Shown: positions 1 through 9,333, counted from the stretch's first letter. The stretch: DNA of 64,000 nt from Saprospiraceae bacterium (GCA_019187225.1 JABAQQ010000056.1:1-64000), one strand, 5' to 3'. Notes: generated from the letters alone by a model not told the origin. Translations and numbers: made by a program.

Positions 1-106
1 CACCCCAATTGCAATTGCTCAACTGGCTATTAGCAACAACTGCCCCTGCGTTCTTATTTTCTTTTCCGAATTGTCAAAGAACTTCAATGACGTTTTCACC
101 TGAAAA

Positions 107-472
107 ATGTGTACCCTTTCTAAAAAAGAAAATTATAAAGACCGCTTTTTAGTGAAGACCGGCCAGCAACTGGCGTTTCTTACTACCTCCGACATCGCTT
201 TTTTCCGCTCCGCCGACGGTCTCACCCAGGCGTTCACATTTGCCGGGAAAAAATATTTTGTGGAAAATACGCTTGAAGAACTCGACCGCCTGCTCGATCC
301 CCGCGATTTTTTTCGCGTCAGCCGGAATATGATGTTGCGCGTGAATGCTATTCACAAGATACTTCCTCACCTGAATGGTCGCCTGAAAATAGAGACCCAG
401 CCTGGCGCGCCGGAGGATATATTCGTGAGCCGGGAACGGGTGGGCGAATTCAAGGCGTGGCTGGGAGGGTAG
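107..472 (+). CDS. LytTR DNA-binding domain protein without receiver domain
   Basis: A 121-residue protein that is almost entirely a LytTR domain, the DNA-binding module of LytR/AgrA response regulators. Seen: a beta-strand opening (RFLVKTGQQLAFL), the core DIAFFRSADGL, a helix with LDPRDFFRVSRNMMLRVNAI, and the C-terminal VSRERVGEFKAWL. In most family members this domain follows a CheY-like receiver of about 120 residues. Here the same frame has a TGA at 101-103, two codons before the ATG, so no receiver is fused in the sequence shown. It is either a stand-alone LytTR regulator or the 3' remnant of a longer regulator broken just before the window's visible part. The stop codon TAG (470-472) opens a short GATTTAC repeat. 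Confidence 0.8.
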   Translation: MCTLSKKENYKDRFLVKTGQQLAFLTTSDIAFFRSADGLTQAFTFAGKKYFVENTLEELDRLLDPRDFFRVSRNMMLRVNAIHKILPHLNGRLKIETQPGAPEDIFVSRERVGEFKAWLGG

Positions 473-497
473 ACGATTTACGATTTACGATTTGCGG
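472..497. repeat. Short GATTTAC heptamer array after stop codon
   Basis: About three copies of GATTTAC (period 7) start at the TAG stop of the LytTR gene. It follows the same placement as larger arrays elsewhere in the window, which also begin at a stop codon. The rest of the 148-bp gap to the cyclase gene shows nothing further. Confidence 0.6.
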
Positions 498-620
498 CTT
501 GGCGCCTGGTCTTCTCAGTTCTTTCGCTTCAGGTTGGTTGAGTTCCGTATCTGAGTGCTGTCGGTCATACTGATCGCTTCACCCCGGCAGTTGGTAAAAT
601 AGACATCACGCCCCTTGTTT

Positions 621-1961
621 TTAAAGCGTCAATGAGCGGACAGATGAAGGAGAGATCGCCGTAGCATAGTACATATCCATTTCCACTTTATTTTTTGTGG
701 CGATCTTGCCCCGGTATTCCCATTGAAACTCGTCCTGCGCAACAGCCTGCGCGGCGCCGCTCACATTGACACGTCCCGCTTCGCATGCCTCTTCCATTCG
801 CGCTGCGGTGTTCACCGCATCACCCCAGATGTCGTAGGCGAATTTTTTCGTGCCTACTACTCCTGCCACTACCGGGCCGAAATGTATACCGATGCGCGCC
901 TCGAAGTACGGCCGCCCTTCAGCCAATCGTTTTTCCCTGAGTTTTTTCAGAAAATCCTGGATTTGCAAGGCGACCCGGATCATGTCGGTGGGGCGCTCGT
1001 TGTGATCGGAAAGTCCGCTCGCGCAGATATAAGCGTCGCCCACCGTTTTTATTTTCTCGATGCGGTTGCGCCCGATCATGTCGTCGAATTTGGAGAAACA
1101 ATAGTCCAGTTCGGCCACCAGCACCTCCGGTTCGAGGTTTTCGGCGGCCTTCGTAAAACCCACAAAATCAATGAACATAACGGTAGCGTGTTCGTAGCGG
1201 CGGGCGGCTACTTTGTTGCGCACCGTCAGTTCGGCGGCCACGGCAGGCGGGAGGATGTTGAGGAGCAGTTGTTCGCTGCGGCGGCGTTTTTCCTCTATCA
1301 TAGCATTTTTTTCCGCCAATTCACCCCGGATGCGGCGGTTGGCGCGTTGCCGGGCGTAATAGAGGAAGGTCAACACTACCAGAAAACATCCCACCAAAAT
1401 GGCGAGTATACGTGTATCGCGGTTTTTTTCCTCCAGAAGAGCCGCATTAATGGTTTCACGATCTTTAGCCTGTTGCTCCGAATAACGGCGGGTTCGCTCC
1501 TGTAACAGCCGCGTTCGCTCCTGGCTGAGCTCGAAAGCGGCTTTGTAATCGCCCTGCCGCACAGCAATATCCTGTAGTTTCTCAACGGATTCCAGCACCA
1601 GTTCAGGCACACCGGCAACATTGGCCGCTTCCCGCGCCTGCGCATAAAACGTTTTCGCATCAGGGAGTCGGTTCACGCGCCAGGCAATATCGGCAGCCAG
1701 CAATGCGGATTCCGCTTCCCGGCGTTTATCCTGCGTTTCGACCGCCAGGGTTATGGCTTGCCGGGCATAAGCAGCCGCCTTTTCGGGAGTTGTGGACAGC
1801 AGGTTTCGCGCCAGCGCGCAGGTGATTTTCCACTGTTCGTCTTTTGAAGATGCATTGCGGAGGCGCGATTCCAATTCGGCAACCGTCTGTGCCTGCGATA
1901 CGAGCGCAGCACAACAGATCAAGAGGAACAAAATCAGCCGGGGGAAGGTGTTGCTGGACAT
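621..1961 (-). CDS. TPR-containing membrane class III adenylate cyclase
   Basis: Likely makes cAMP from ATP. The 446-residue protein has a signal-like N-terminus (1-25, ending SQAQ), an alpha-helical TPR-like region (about 26-165), one membrane helix (184-203), a short coiled linker and a C-terminal class III cyclase domain (about 255-435). Catalytic features visible: metal-binding Asp265 (FIDFVGFT) and Asp309 (KTVGDAYI), adenine-selecting Lys305 and Asp377 (AYDIWGD), and transition-state Asn384 and Arg388 (NTAARME). Lys/Asp specify adenylate rather than guanylate cyclase. The start at 1961 is preferred over an upstream ATG at 2039 because it begins the hydrophobic signal directly. The TPRs presumably sense a periplasmic or protein cue; that is inference. 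Confidence 0.88.
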   Translation of the reverse strand: MSSNTFPRLILFLLICCAALVSQAQTVAELESRLRNASSKDEQWKITCALARNLLSTTPEKAAAYARQAITLAVETQDKRREAESALLAADIAWRVNRLPDAKTFYAQAREAANVAGVPELVLESVEKLQDIAVRQGDYKAAFELSQERTRLLQERTRRYSEQQAKDRETINAALLEEKNRDTRILAILVGCFLVVLTFLYYARQRANRRIRGELAEKNAMIEEKRRRSEQLLLNILPPAVAAELTVRNKVAARRYEHATVMFIDFVGFTKAAENLEPEVLVAELDYCFSKFDDMIGRNRIEKIKTVGDAYICASGLSDHNERPTDMIRVALQIQDFLKKLREKRLAEGRPYFEARIGIHFGPVVAGVVGTKKFAYDIWGDAVNTAARMEEACEAGRVNVSGAAQAVAQDEFQWEYRGKIATKNKVEMDMYYATAISPSSVRSLTL

Positions 1962-2243
1962 GCTTGAAAAAGTAAAGCGACCGACCAAAGACATGCGAAA
2001 GAACGATGGATATGCTTTAAGGCGACCTAAAGTTCTCAAATATTTTGCAAATCATCGCCTTCGGCAAACTGAAATTAAAATGTCCAAATCCGAACAAATC
2101 TGTCCAGATTCGTACTTTTTTACCCTGATGCAACGCGACTAAACAATTGATTATCAAAAATATAAAAACATGGCACGTAGATAGCGGCGATTTGAGACAA
2201 CGACTTTTTTCCGATCTATCACCGTTCAAACGCATTCTTTCCT

Positions 2244-2543
2244 ATGGCTTACATCGCAGTCCCCATTCCTAATCTTCCCGGCAAACAGGACATCGAAATT
2301 GAAGTCACGATCAACGGCCAGAAACAACAGCTGCACTATCGTGTAGAACTTTTTTACTGGGATGATTGCGCGTTCCCTCAGATTGACCGCGCAGAATGCA
2401 TCCGCCAGATGTTGTCGCGCTACGACGACGACTGGTCGCTGTATTACATCGGCGCGCCGACCGACGATTTTGTGCCCATTACGTTTGTAAAAAAAGGAGA
2501 TATGGCGATCCAGCGGAAATTGATGCGGGGCGAGCCGGTGTGA
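2244..2543 (+). CDS. Conserved hypothetical protein, 99 aa
   Basis: A small acidic cytosolic protein (no signal peptide, no membrane segment). It starts MAYIAVPIPNLPG, then has an amphipathic strand-rich middle (IEIEVTINGQKQQLHYRVE), and a motif rich in aromatic and acidic residues (YDDDWSLYYIGAPTDDFVPITF). Codon use matches neighbours and the frame is uninterrupted, so it is probably a real gene, but I do not recognise a characterised family. It stands alone between the divergent cyclase and the permease. Confidence 0.65.
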   Translation: MAYIAVPIPNLPGKQDIEIEVTINGQKQQLHYRVELFYWDDCAFPQIDRAECIRQMLSRYDDDWSLYYIGAPTDDFVPITFVKKGDMAIQRKLMRGEPV

Positions 2544-2680
2544 GCGAGCCGCAGTTAGCAGTTATTTGAAGTAGTTTGATGTCGCTAACAGACTGCTTGT
2601 CAATGCCATAACAAACCTGTGCCATTTCATACGATCACAAATGACTTCGAATCTCATCTTACCTCATGCTTTAAATTCAC

Positions 2681-2771
2681 AACCTTTCCTTTCTCCCTAG
2701 TAAAAATCCCGCTCGAATTATTCATTTTCTGAGATGTCAAAGGGGTTTTTACCGGGGAGAAAGGAAAGGTT
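2681..2771. repeat. Near-perfect 30-bp inverted repeat, 31-bp loop
   Basis: Left arm 2681-2710 (starts AACCTTTCCTTTCTCCC) and right arm 2742-2771 pair at 27 of 30 positions, around a 31-bp loop. The right arm ends 11 bp before the permease ATG. As RNA it would form a very stable stem immediately next to the ribosome-binding region. It has the geometry of two other palindromes in the window (58591-58673 and 62243-62327). No T-tract follows, so it is not a simple terminator. Confidence 0.85.
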
Positions 2772-2782
2772 TACTACCTGCT

Positions 2783-5218
2783 ATGATACAAAACTATCTG
2801 AAACTCGCCCTCCGCAACCTGCTCAAACGACGCGGTTATTCCTTCCTCAACCTTGCGGGACTCACCATCGGCATGGTTTGTTGCCTGTTCATCCTTCAGT
2901 ATGTGCTGCATGAGCGGAGTTACGACCGTTTTGTTTCGCGTGCCGCCGATATATACCGCTTGCGGCTCGATTGTTATCAGAAAGGCGAACTGGCCTGGCG
3001 CTCCGCGACCGTCTATCCGGCCTTCGGCCCCACGATGTTGCGCGATTTTCCCGAAATCGAAGCCACCTGCCGCCTCCACGACGCGGAATACGTATTCGCC
3101 AACCGCGAGCGCGACCTGAAGTTCGCCGAGCGGAAAGGCTACTTCGCAGACAACGCTTTTTTCGATATCTTCGAACTGCCGCTCCGGCAGGGCAACCCTG
3201 CGCAGGCGCTCGCCGCACCCGGACAACTCGTTGTCTCTGAAAAATTTGCGGAAAAGTATTTCGGCACTGCAGAGGTGCTGGGCAAGACGCTCTCGACCAA
3301 TATCAACGGCTCGGTCAGCGACATGCAAATTACGGGCGTGTTCGGCGCATTCCCGGAAAACTCCCACCTCGTGGTAGACTATCTTGTCTCAATGCCTACA
3401 CTCGCCAACATCGCAGCCGCACAGGGCGATACCAGCCGGCCACTTGAAACGAGTTGGGGGTGGTATGACTTTTATACCTACCTGAAACTACGCCCCAACA
3501 CCGACCATGCTGCCTTTGCCGCAAAATTGCCTGCCTTTACCGACAAATACATCAATTCCAGTCCCAATGCCGCTGCAGCCAGTTTCCGCAACGAAACCCT
3601 GCTTCAACCGCTTACAAGCATCCACCTGTGGTCGCACATCAACCAGGAAGCTGAACCGAACGGCGACGGCAAAGCGGTAGGGCTGCTGTTCGCGGTCGCG
3701 CTTTTTATCCTCGGCATCGCGTGGATCAATTACATCAACCTTTCCACTGCGCGGGCCGTCGAGCGCGCCCGCGAAGTGGGTGTGCGCAAAGTTTCCGGCG
3801 CGACGAGGGGCCAACTGGTCGGCCAGTTCCTGACGGAAAGTTTTCTGCTCAACAGCGCGGCATTATTACTGGCGCTGTGCGCTGTGTGGTTCGCCATGCC
3901 CGCTTTCAGCGATTTTTTGGATAAGAACATGCAATTCAGCCTGTTATCAGGCGCTCCGCTGAGCTGGATGCTCGGCATTTTTGCGCTGGGTACTTTGTTG
4001 TCGGGTTTTTATCCCGCCCTCGTGTTGTCGGGATTCAAGCCGGTAAATATTCTGAAAGGCGCGTTCAAAACCTCGCCAAAAGGCGTCAATTTGCGCCGGG
4101 GATTGATCGTAGGACAGTTTGCCGTTTCGGTCGCCATGCTCGTGGGAGTACTGGTCGTGACGCGACAATTGCAGTTCATGCGCAGTCAAAATCCGGGATT
4201 CGACCGGGCTCAGACACTGGTGCTGGAAGGGCCTAATACCTTGCCCGATTCGACCTATAAAGGCGTATTTACGGGCTTTAAAAATGAAATACTACAGATT
4301 CCGGGCGTGCAGAGCATCGCGGGTTCGTCGTCCGTACCGGGTGAAGAAATTTACTGGACATCCGGTTTCAAACACCTGAAAAGCAGCAATGAAAACATGA
4401 ACACGCTGTACATCCTCGGCGCAGATGCGGATTTTGCCCAATCGTACAATCTGAAATTTTCTGCAGGCCGGAACTTCGGGATGACCGACAAAAAAACAGC
4501 CATCCTCAACGAATCCGCGGCCAAACTGCTGGGTTTCGGTTCGCCCGAACAAGCCATAGGCGAGCAGGTGCGCCGCGGGCGCAGAGACACGTTCGCAGTA
4601 TGCGGCGTGGTGCGCGATTTTCACCAACAGGGCCTGCAAAAATCCGTTGACCCAATGATTCTGCTGTACAGTACCAACCAGAGAAGTTATTATTCCCTGA
4701 AAATCAGCAGCCAGGACTATCCGGCTACCCTTGCCCGCGTGGAAGCCATCTGGAAAAGTCATCTCCCCGCCGATCCTTACAGTTATTTTTTCCTCGATGA
4801 GCATTTTGACAGTCAGTACAAGGCTGATGTGCTGTTCGGAAAAGTGTTCGGGATGTTCACCCTCCTGGCCATCGTGATCGCCTGCCTGGGCTTGTTCGGA
4901 TTGGCTTCTTACATGGTGTTGCAACGCAACAAAGAAATCGGCATCCGCAAAGTACTTGGCGCGAGTGTGACAGGCATCACGGGTCTGCTGGCCAAAGATT
5001 TTTTGAAATTAGTGGCAGTTGCTATTGTCATTGCCTCACCCCTGGCATATTGGGCGATGAACGAGTGGTTGTCAGATTTTGCGTATCGCATTGATCTGCA
5101 GGGATGGATGTTTGCAGCGGCTGGGGCAGTAGCAGTGGCTGTGGCTTTTTTGACCGTAAGCTTTCAGAGTGTGCGGGCTGCGTTGGCGAATCCGGTGAAG
5201 TCACTGCGTAGTGAGTGA
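2783..5218 (+). CDS. FtsX/MacB-family ABC transporter permease
   Basis: An 811-residue inner-membrane permease with the duplicated MacB-PCD/FtsX arrangement common in Bacteroidota. Seen: N-terminal signature YLKLALRNLLKRRGYSFLN with the first membrane helix (about 20-42), a large periplasmic domain, an FtsX core around residues 290-430 (INYINLSTARAVERAREVGVRKVSGA), a second periplasmic domain, and a second FtsX core near the C-terminus (LQRNKEIGIRKVLGAS, three helices). Such proteins couple an ATPase to export or mechanotransmission at the envelope. No ATPase gene is adjacent, so the partner is encoded elsewhere. An inverted repeat lies directly upstream of the start. Confidence 0.9.
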   Translation: MIQNYLKLALRNLLKRRGYSFLNLAGLTIGMVCCLFILQYVLHERSYDRFVSRAADIYRLRLDCYQKGELAWRSATVYPAFGPTMLRDFPEIEATCRLHDAEYVFANRERDLKFAERKGYFADNAFFDIFELPLRQGNPAQALAAPGQLVVSEKFAEKYFGTAEVLGKTLSTNINGSVSDMQITGVFGAFPENSHLVVDYLVSMPTLANIAAAQGDTSRPLETSWGWYDFYTYLKLRPNTDHAAFAAKLPAFTDKYINSSPNAAAASFRNETLLQPLTSIHLWSHINQEAEPNGDGKAVGLLFAVALFILGIAWINYINLSTARAVERAREVGVRKVSGATRGQLVGQFLTESFLLNSAALLLALCAVWFAMPAFSDFLDKNMQFSLLSGAPLSWMLGIFALGTLLSGFYPALVLSGFKPVNILKGAFKTSPKGVNLRRGLIVGQFAVSVAMLVGVLVVTRQLQFMRSQNPGFDRAQTLVLEGPNTLPDSTYKGVFTGFKNEILQIPGVQSIAGSSSVPGEEIYWTSGFKHLKSSNENMNTLYILGADADFAQSYNLKFSAGRNFGMTDKKTAILNESAAKLLGFGSPEQAIGEQVRRGRRDTFAVCGVVRDFHQQGLQKSVDPMILLYSTNQRSYYSLKISSQDYPATLARVEAIWKSHLPADPYSYFFLDEHFDSQYKADVLFGKVFGMFTLLAIVIACLGLFGLASYMVLQRNKEIGIRKVLGASVTGITGLLAKDFLKLVAVAIVIASPLAYWAMNEWLSDFAYRIDLQGWMFAAAGAVAVAVAFLTVSFQSVRAALANPVKSLRSE

Positions 5219-5331
5219 ATTTAAAGCGTAATGGCACGACCCTGCGCCGTGCCGCTCTCCCCGGATTTCAAAGACTCCCTTTTTTCGACAAGCGACCATT
5301 TTTTTGCACATCGCCAATGTAAAAGAAACGG

Positions 5332-6417
5332 ATGGACAGAAAACAATTTCTCGCTACCCTCGCCGCCCTCAGTGCATCCCCCCAATTACTCCGGTCGGCT
5401 GAAAACCAAACAACAACGAAACAAAAAGGCCATCAGCGCCTCCCCCTCAAACGCCTGAAATACTGGCAATCGCTCGGCTACGGCATGTTCATCCACTTCG
5501 GCATGAGCACCTTCGACGGCAAGGAACTCTCCGACGGGCAATCGCCCATATCGCTTTACAATCCTTCCAAACTGGACGTGGATTCCTGGATCCAGATCGC
5601 CCGCGACGCCGGCATGAAATATGCCGTCCTGACCGCCAAACACGTCGCCGGGCATTGCCTCTGGCCGAGCCGCCACACCGATTACACCGTCGCCAACAGC
5701 CCCGTCAAAACCGACGTAGTGGAGCAATTCGTCAATGCCTGCCGCAAATACGGCGTCCTGCCCGGCCTATACTACTGTTCCTGGGACAACCGCCACCTGT
5801 TCCACAGCGCCACGCCGAGCACCGCGCCCCGTGCCCCCAACTACGACTGGACCTTCCCGCGACCCGGTTCGGGCGTTGATTACGCCTACACAACTTCGCA
5901 GTATCAGACCTTCCAAACTGCCCAAATCACAGAGTTACTTACCCAATACGGAGAAATTTTTGAGATGTGGGTGGACATTCCTTTCGTACTGGGCGAAGGC
6001 TATCGAACCTTTCTCTACAATAAGATCGCCGAACTGCAGCCCGATATCGTGATCATGATGAACACGGGTTTCGGCGACGGCTCCCAGTTTGAAAAACAAA
6101 AACTCTCCTACGCCTGGCCAACGGATCTGATCGCCATAGAACGCGACCGACCGCCCGCAGGCGGACACAACCCCTGGCGCAACATCGGCGGAAAAAACCA
6201 TTATTTGCCTGCTGAGCATTGCGACCCGATCGGAAAGGAGTGGTTTTACGCGGAAGGCGATGCGCCCCGTAGCGACGCGGCGTTGCTGGAGCAATTCAAC
6301 CAATGCCGCGAACGCGGCGCCAATTTCCTGCTCGATGTGGGGCCGAACAAAGAGGGGTTTATTTCAACAGATGTGAAAAACGCCTTGATGCGATTGCGAA
6401 AAAATGCGGGGTTGTGA
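5332..6417 (+). CDS. GH29 alpha-L-fucosidase
   Basis: A 361-residue glycosidase expected to remove terminal alpha-L-fucose. Family GH29 features: LGYGMFIHFGMSTFDG at 48-63, the histidine motif TAKHVAGHCLWPS (101-113), and the nucleophile Asp215 in the block EMWVDIP. It is on the short side for GH29 and lacks an obvious C-terminal carbohydrate-binding module. The N-terminus (MDRKQFLATLAALSASP) resembles a degenerate Tat-type or export signal but has only one Arg next to Lys, so its localisation is uncertain. A short GGCACG hairpin without a T-tract (5233-5253) sits upstream. No other fucose genes are close by. Confidence 0.88.
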   Translation: MDRKQFLATLAALSASPQLLRSAENQTTTKQKGHQRLPLKRLKYWQSLGYGMFIHFGMSTFDGKELSDGQSPISLYNPSKLDVDSWIQIARDAGMKYAVLTAKHVAGHCLWPSRHTDYTVANSPVKTDVVEQFVNACRKYGVLPGLYYCSWDNRHLFHSATPSTAPRAPNYDWTFPRPGSGVDYAYTTSQYQTFQTAQITELLTQYGEIFEMWVDIPFVLGEGYRTFLYNKIAELQPDIVIMMNTGFGDGSQFEKQKLSYAWPTDLIAIERDRPPAGGHNPWRNIGGKNHYLPAEHCDPIGKEWFYAEGDAPRSDAALLEQFNQCRERGANFLLDVGPNKEGFISTDVKNALMRLRKNAGL

Positions 6418-6580
6418 GAAGTGTTTCCTGTTCAACTATCGCTTCGTGTAGTCCCATAGTCGTTGAATTTAAACAAAAGTGATCCTTTTTTGGGAAATTA
6501 GAACTTGCCTTAAAAACAGCCACAGAGATTTTTCAATCCTTTGCTTCGGGCAGGGCACACACCAAGTTTCCGAAATGTTC

Positions 6581-6588
6581 TACCTTTG
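6581..6588 (+). promoter_or_regulatory. Bacteroidota -7 element (TACCTTTG) for glgP
   Basis: TACCTTTG matches the TAnnTTTG consensus exactly and is followed by the usual C-rich stretch. No good TTG is found 17-21 bp upstream. It would give a leader of about 150 nt carrying the CATCACT array. The remaining 6418-6743 gap has no gene. Confidence 0.5.
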
Positions 6589-6708
6589 CCCGTCCTTTTA
6601 AAAAATCCGCCTAAGCCCTCTTTTTTGTTTTTGAAAAGATTAAAAACTCCCCGCGAGGGCAATCAAGGGTTTCTAAAAGTTTGATGTTCAAAAACTTTAG
6701 ACCCGATT

Positions 6709-6736
6709 CATCACTCATCACTCATCATTCATCACT
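6709..6736 (+). repeat. CATCACT/CATCATT heptamer array before glgP start
   Basis: Four 7-bp units (CATCACT, CATCACT, CATCATT, CATCACT) end 7 bp before the glgP ATG. The same family, in the same orientation to the gene, precedes glyQS and overlaps the start of the BamA-like gene. Confidence 0.85.
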
Positions 6737-6743
6737 GAAACTC

Positions 6744-9302
6744 ATGGTTGGGAATCTGACGCAAAAAGGCGCCAAACTCAAACGCATATATATCGAGCCC
6801 AAACTCCCCGACGGCCTCGCTCCCCTCGCCGAACTCTCGCAAAATCTATGGTGGTCGTGGAATCACGATGCGATTGAACTGTTCAAAAGCATTGACCCCA
6901 GGAAATTCGAGGCTTTGAATTTCAACCCCGTCGCCCTGCTCGACGAACTGGGCATGGAAAAAGCGCAGGAGCTGCTCGCCAACAGGGATTTTACGGCGAA
7001 AATGAAGCGCATTCACACTGAATTCCGCGCTTACATGGATGCGCCTGCCAAATCTGAGCCGCTCATCGCCTATTTCTGCATGGAATACGGTCTGCACCAG
7101 AGCATACGCCTCTATTCCGGTGGTTTGGGCATCCTCGCGGGCGACTACCTGAAAGAAGTCAGCGACCGGAACTTCAACCTGGTAGCGGTGGGTCTGCTTT
7201 ACCGCTACGGTTATTTCCAGCAGGGTATTTCGCTGCACGGCGAACAAATCCACCATTTCGAGCCGGCCAAATTCACTTTACTGCCGCTACAGCCCGTGCG
7301 CGACGAGCGCGGCGAGTGGATCAAGATCAACATCAATCTGTCGGGACGTACGGTTTGGGCCAAGATATGGCAATTGCCCGTAGGCCGGATGAACCTCTAC
7401 CTGCTCGACACGGACATTGACGACAACGTATGGGAAGACCGCGCCATCTCGCATCAGCTTTACGGCGGCGACAACGAAAACCGCCTCCGCCAGGAACTCC
7501 TGCTCGGCGTGGGAGGCTGGCGCGCCCTGCAAGCCCTGGGGCTTAAGCCCGACCTCTATCATCTCAACGAAGGCCACGCCGCTTTCCTCGGTCTGGAACG
7601 CATCCGCAACTACATGAAAACCAAAGGCCTGAACTACGAAGAGGCTTTGGAAATCGTGCGCGCGACCCAACTGTTCACCACGCACACCCCCGTGCCTGCC
7701 GGCCACGACACTTTTCCTGAAAGCCTTCTGCGCGACTACATCTTCGAATATACCTACGCGCTCGACATTCCCTGGCACGACCTCGTCGGCATGGGCCGCG
7801 TGGACGCCGACGACGAAGCGGAATTGTTCAACGTAAGCCACCTCGCCATCCGCACTTCGCAGGAGATCAACGGCGTGAGCCGCCTGCACGGCGAAGTGAG
7901 CCAAAAGATGTTTGTAGACCTCAACCCGGATTACAACTATGCCGAAAGCAACATCGGCTACGTCACCAACAGCGTGCACTTCCCCACCTGGGTCGCCCGC
8001 GAATGGCTGGAATTGTACCAAAATGCCCTGAGCAAGAACATCCTGGAAGAACAGAGCAATAAAAAAGCCTGGGCGAAGATCCACAGCATGCCCGGCGCCA
8101 AATTGATGGATATCCGCCGCCTGCTGAAAAAACGCCTGCTCGACTGGGTGCGCCATTCCCTGCACGACGACCTCGCCCGCCGCGGCGAAAACCCGCGCAG
8201 TATTTTTGAGATCACCAATACGCTTCGCGACGATGCGCTGGTCATCGGCTTTGCCCGCCGCTTCGCCACCTACAAACGCGCTACTCTGTTGTTCACCAAT
8301 GAAAAACGCCTCGCGGACATTGTAAACAACGCCGACCGGCCTGTCATTTTCCTGTTTGCGGGCAAAGCGCACCCCGCCGATAAAGCGGGGCAGGAATTCA
8401 TCAAACTGGTGTACAACACCACGAAAAATCCGCTTTTCAAAGGCCGGGTCATTTTCCTCGAAAATTACAGCATGGAAATGGCCAAACTGCTCGTGCAGGG
8501 CGTGGACATCTGGCTCAACAACCCTACCCGCCCGAAAGAAGCCAGCGGCACCTCGGGCATGAAAGCAGTGATGAACGGCGTGATGAACTTTTCCGTGCTC
8601 GACGGCTGGTGGTGCGAAGGCTACAAACCCGGCGCCGGCTGGGCTTTGCCCGAAAAAGAAACTTTCGAGACGCCCGCCCTGCAAAATGAACTCGACGCCG
8701 AGACGATCTACAACATCCTCGAAAACGACATTGTGCCGGCCTATTACGACCAGGACAAAAACGGCGTGTCCGAACGTTGGATCAGCCACATCAAAAAAAC
8801 CATCGCCGAGATCGCACCCGAATTCGTGATGGGCCGCATGCTCGACGACTACCAGGCGCGCTTCTATTCCAAACTCTGGGAAGGCAGCCGCAAGCTCAAG
8901 AAAAATGACTACCGCGCCGCCCGCGAACTTGTGGAGTGGAAAACCCGCGTCCGCCGCGCCTGGGAAGCCATCGAACTGGTGGAAATGGATGTGCCCGACA
9001 CCAGCAACCATTCCCTCCCTTTGGGCACGCATTTCAAAGCTTCGCTCACACTTCATTTACAAAACCTGAAACCCGCCGATGTGGGCTTAGAGATCGTGTT
9101 CTACCGCCGCCTCTCCGAGACCGAACTGGAACTCATCGCCATTTACCCGCTCGAACTGAAAAGCCAGAAAGACGTCCACGCCACCTACGTTTGCGACGTG
9201 GTGCCCAATACTGCCGGCGTGTTCGAGTTCGGCTTTCGGTTGTATCCGAATCATCCGCTGCTGGCGCACCGGCAGGATTTTGGGTTGGTGCGGTGGTTGT
9301 GA
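6744..9302 (+). CDS. glgP: Alpha-glucan (glycogen/maltodextrin) phosphorylase
   Basis: Releases glucose-1-phosphate from glycogen or maltodextrin (EC 2.4.1.1). At 852 residues it is the compact bacterial type related to Thermotoga phosphorylase. Seen: N-terminal NLWWSWNHDA, the substrate block YFCMEYGLHQSIRLYSGGLG, HLNEGHAAF, and the PLP-site motif EASGTSGMKAVMNG with the cofactor lysine at about residue 607. I start at 6744 because an upstream in-frame ATG at 6681 would only translate the CATCACT repeat. Pairs functionally with the 4-alpha-glucanotransferase at 39.7-42.4 kb, though not in one operon. Confidence 0.95.
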   Translation: MVGNLTQKGAKLKRIYIEPKLPDGLAPLAELSQNLWWSWNHDAIELFKSIDPRKFEALNFNPVALLDELGMEKAQELLANRDFTAKMKRIHTEFRAYMDAPAKSEPLIAYFCMEYGLHQSIRLYSGGLGILAGDYLKEVSDRNFNLVAVGLLYRYGYFQQGISLHGEQIHHFEPAKFTLLPLQPVRDERGEWIKININLSGRTVWAKIWQLPVGRMNLYLLDTDIDDNVWEDRAISHQLYGGDNENRLRQELLLGVGGWRALQALGLKPDLYHLNEGHAAFLGLERIRNYMKTKGLNYEEALEIVRATQLFTTHTPVPAGHDTFPESLLRDYIFEYTYALDIPWHDLVGMGRVDADDEAELFNVSHLAIRTSQEINGVSRLHGEVSQKMFVDLNPDYNYAESNIGYVTNSVHFPTWVAREWLELYQNALSKNILEEQSNKKAWAKIHSMPGAKLMDIRRLLKKRLLDWVRHSLHDDLARRGENPRSIFEITNTLRDDALVIGFARRFATYKRATLLFTNEKRLADIVNNADRPVIFLFAGKAHPADKAGQEFIKLVYNTTKNPLFKGRVIFLENYSMEMAKLLVQGVDIWLNNPTRPKEASGTSGMKAVMNGVMNFSVLDGWWCEGYKPGAGWALPEKETFETPALQNELDAETIYNILENDIVPAYYDQDKNGVSERWISHIKKTIAEIAPEFVMGRMLDDYQARFYSKLWEGSRKLKKNDYRAARELVEWKTRVRRAWEAIELVEMDVPDTSNHSLPLGTHFKASLTLHLQNLKPADVGLEIVFYRRLSETELELIAIYPLELKSQKDVHATYVCDVVPNTAGVFEFGFRLYPNHPLLAHRQDFGLVRWL

Positions 9303-9333
9303 TAAACAGTCCTGGATTTCATTGTTAATAAAA

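Noticed and set aside
723-1505. 260-codon frame opposite the adenylate cyclase
   Set aside because: Cyclase catalytic residues on the minus strand are complete; this frame is a shadow.
5233-5253. Terminator after the FtsX permease (GGCACG hairpin)
   Set aside because: Stem of 6 bp without T-tract; too weak to list.
7287-9056. 589-codon frame opposite glgP
   Set aside because: Antisense shadow of a high-GC third-position gene; composition (His/Val/Phe-rich) and lack of motifs are typical of such shadows.
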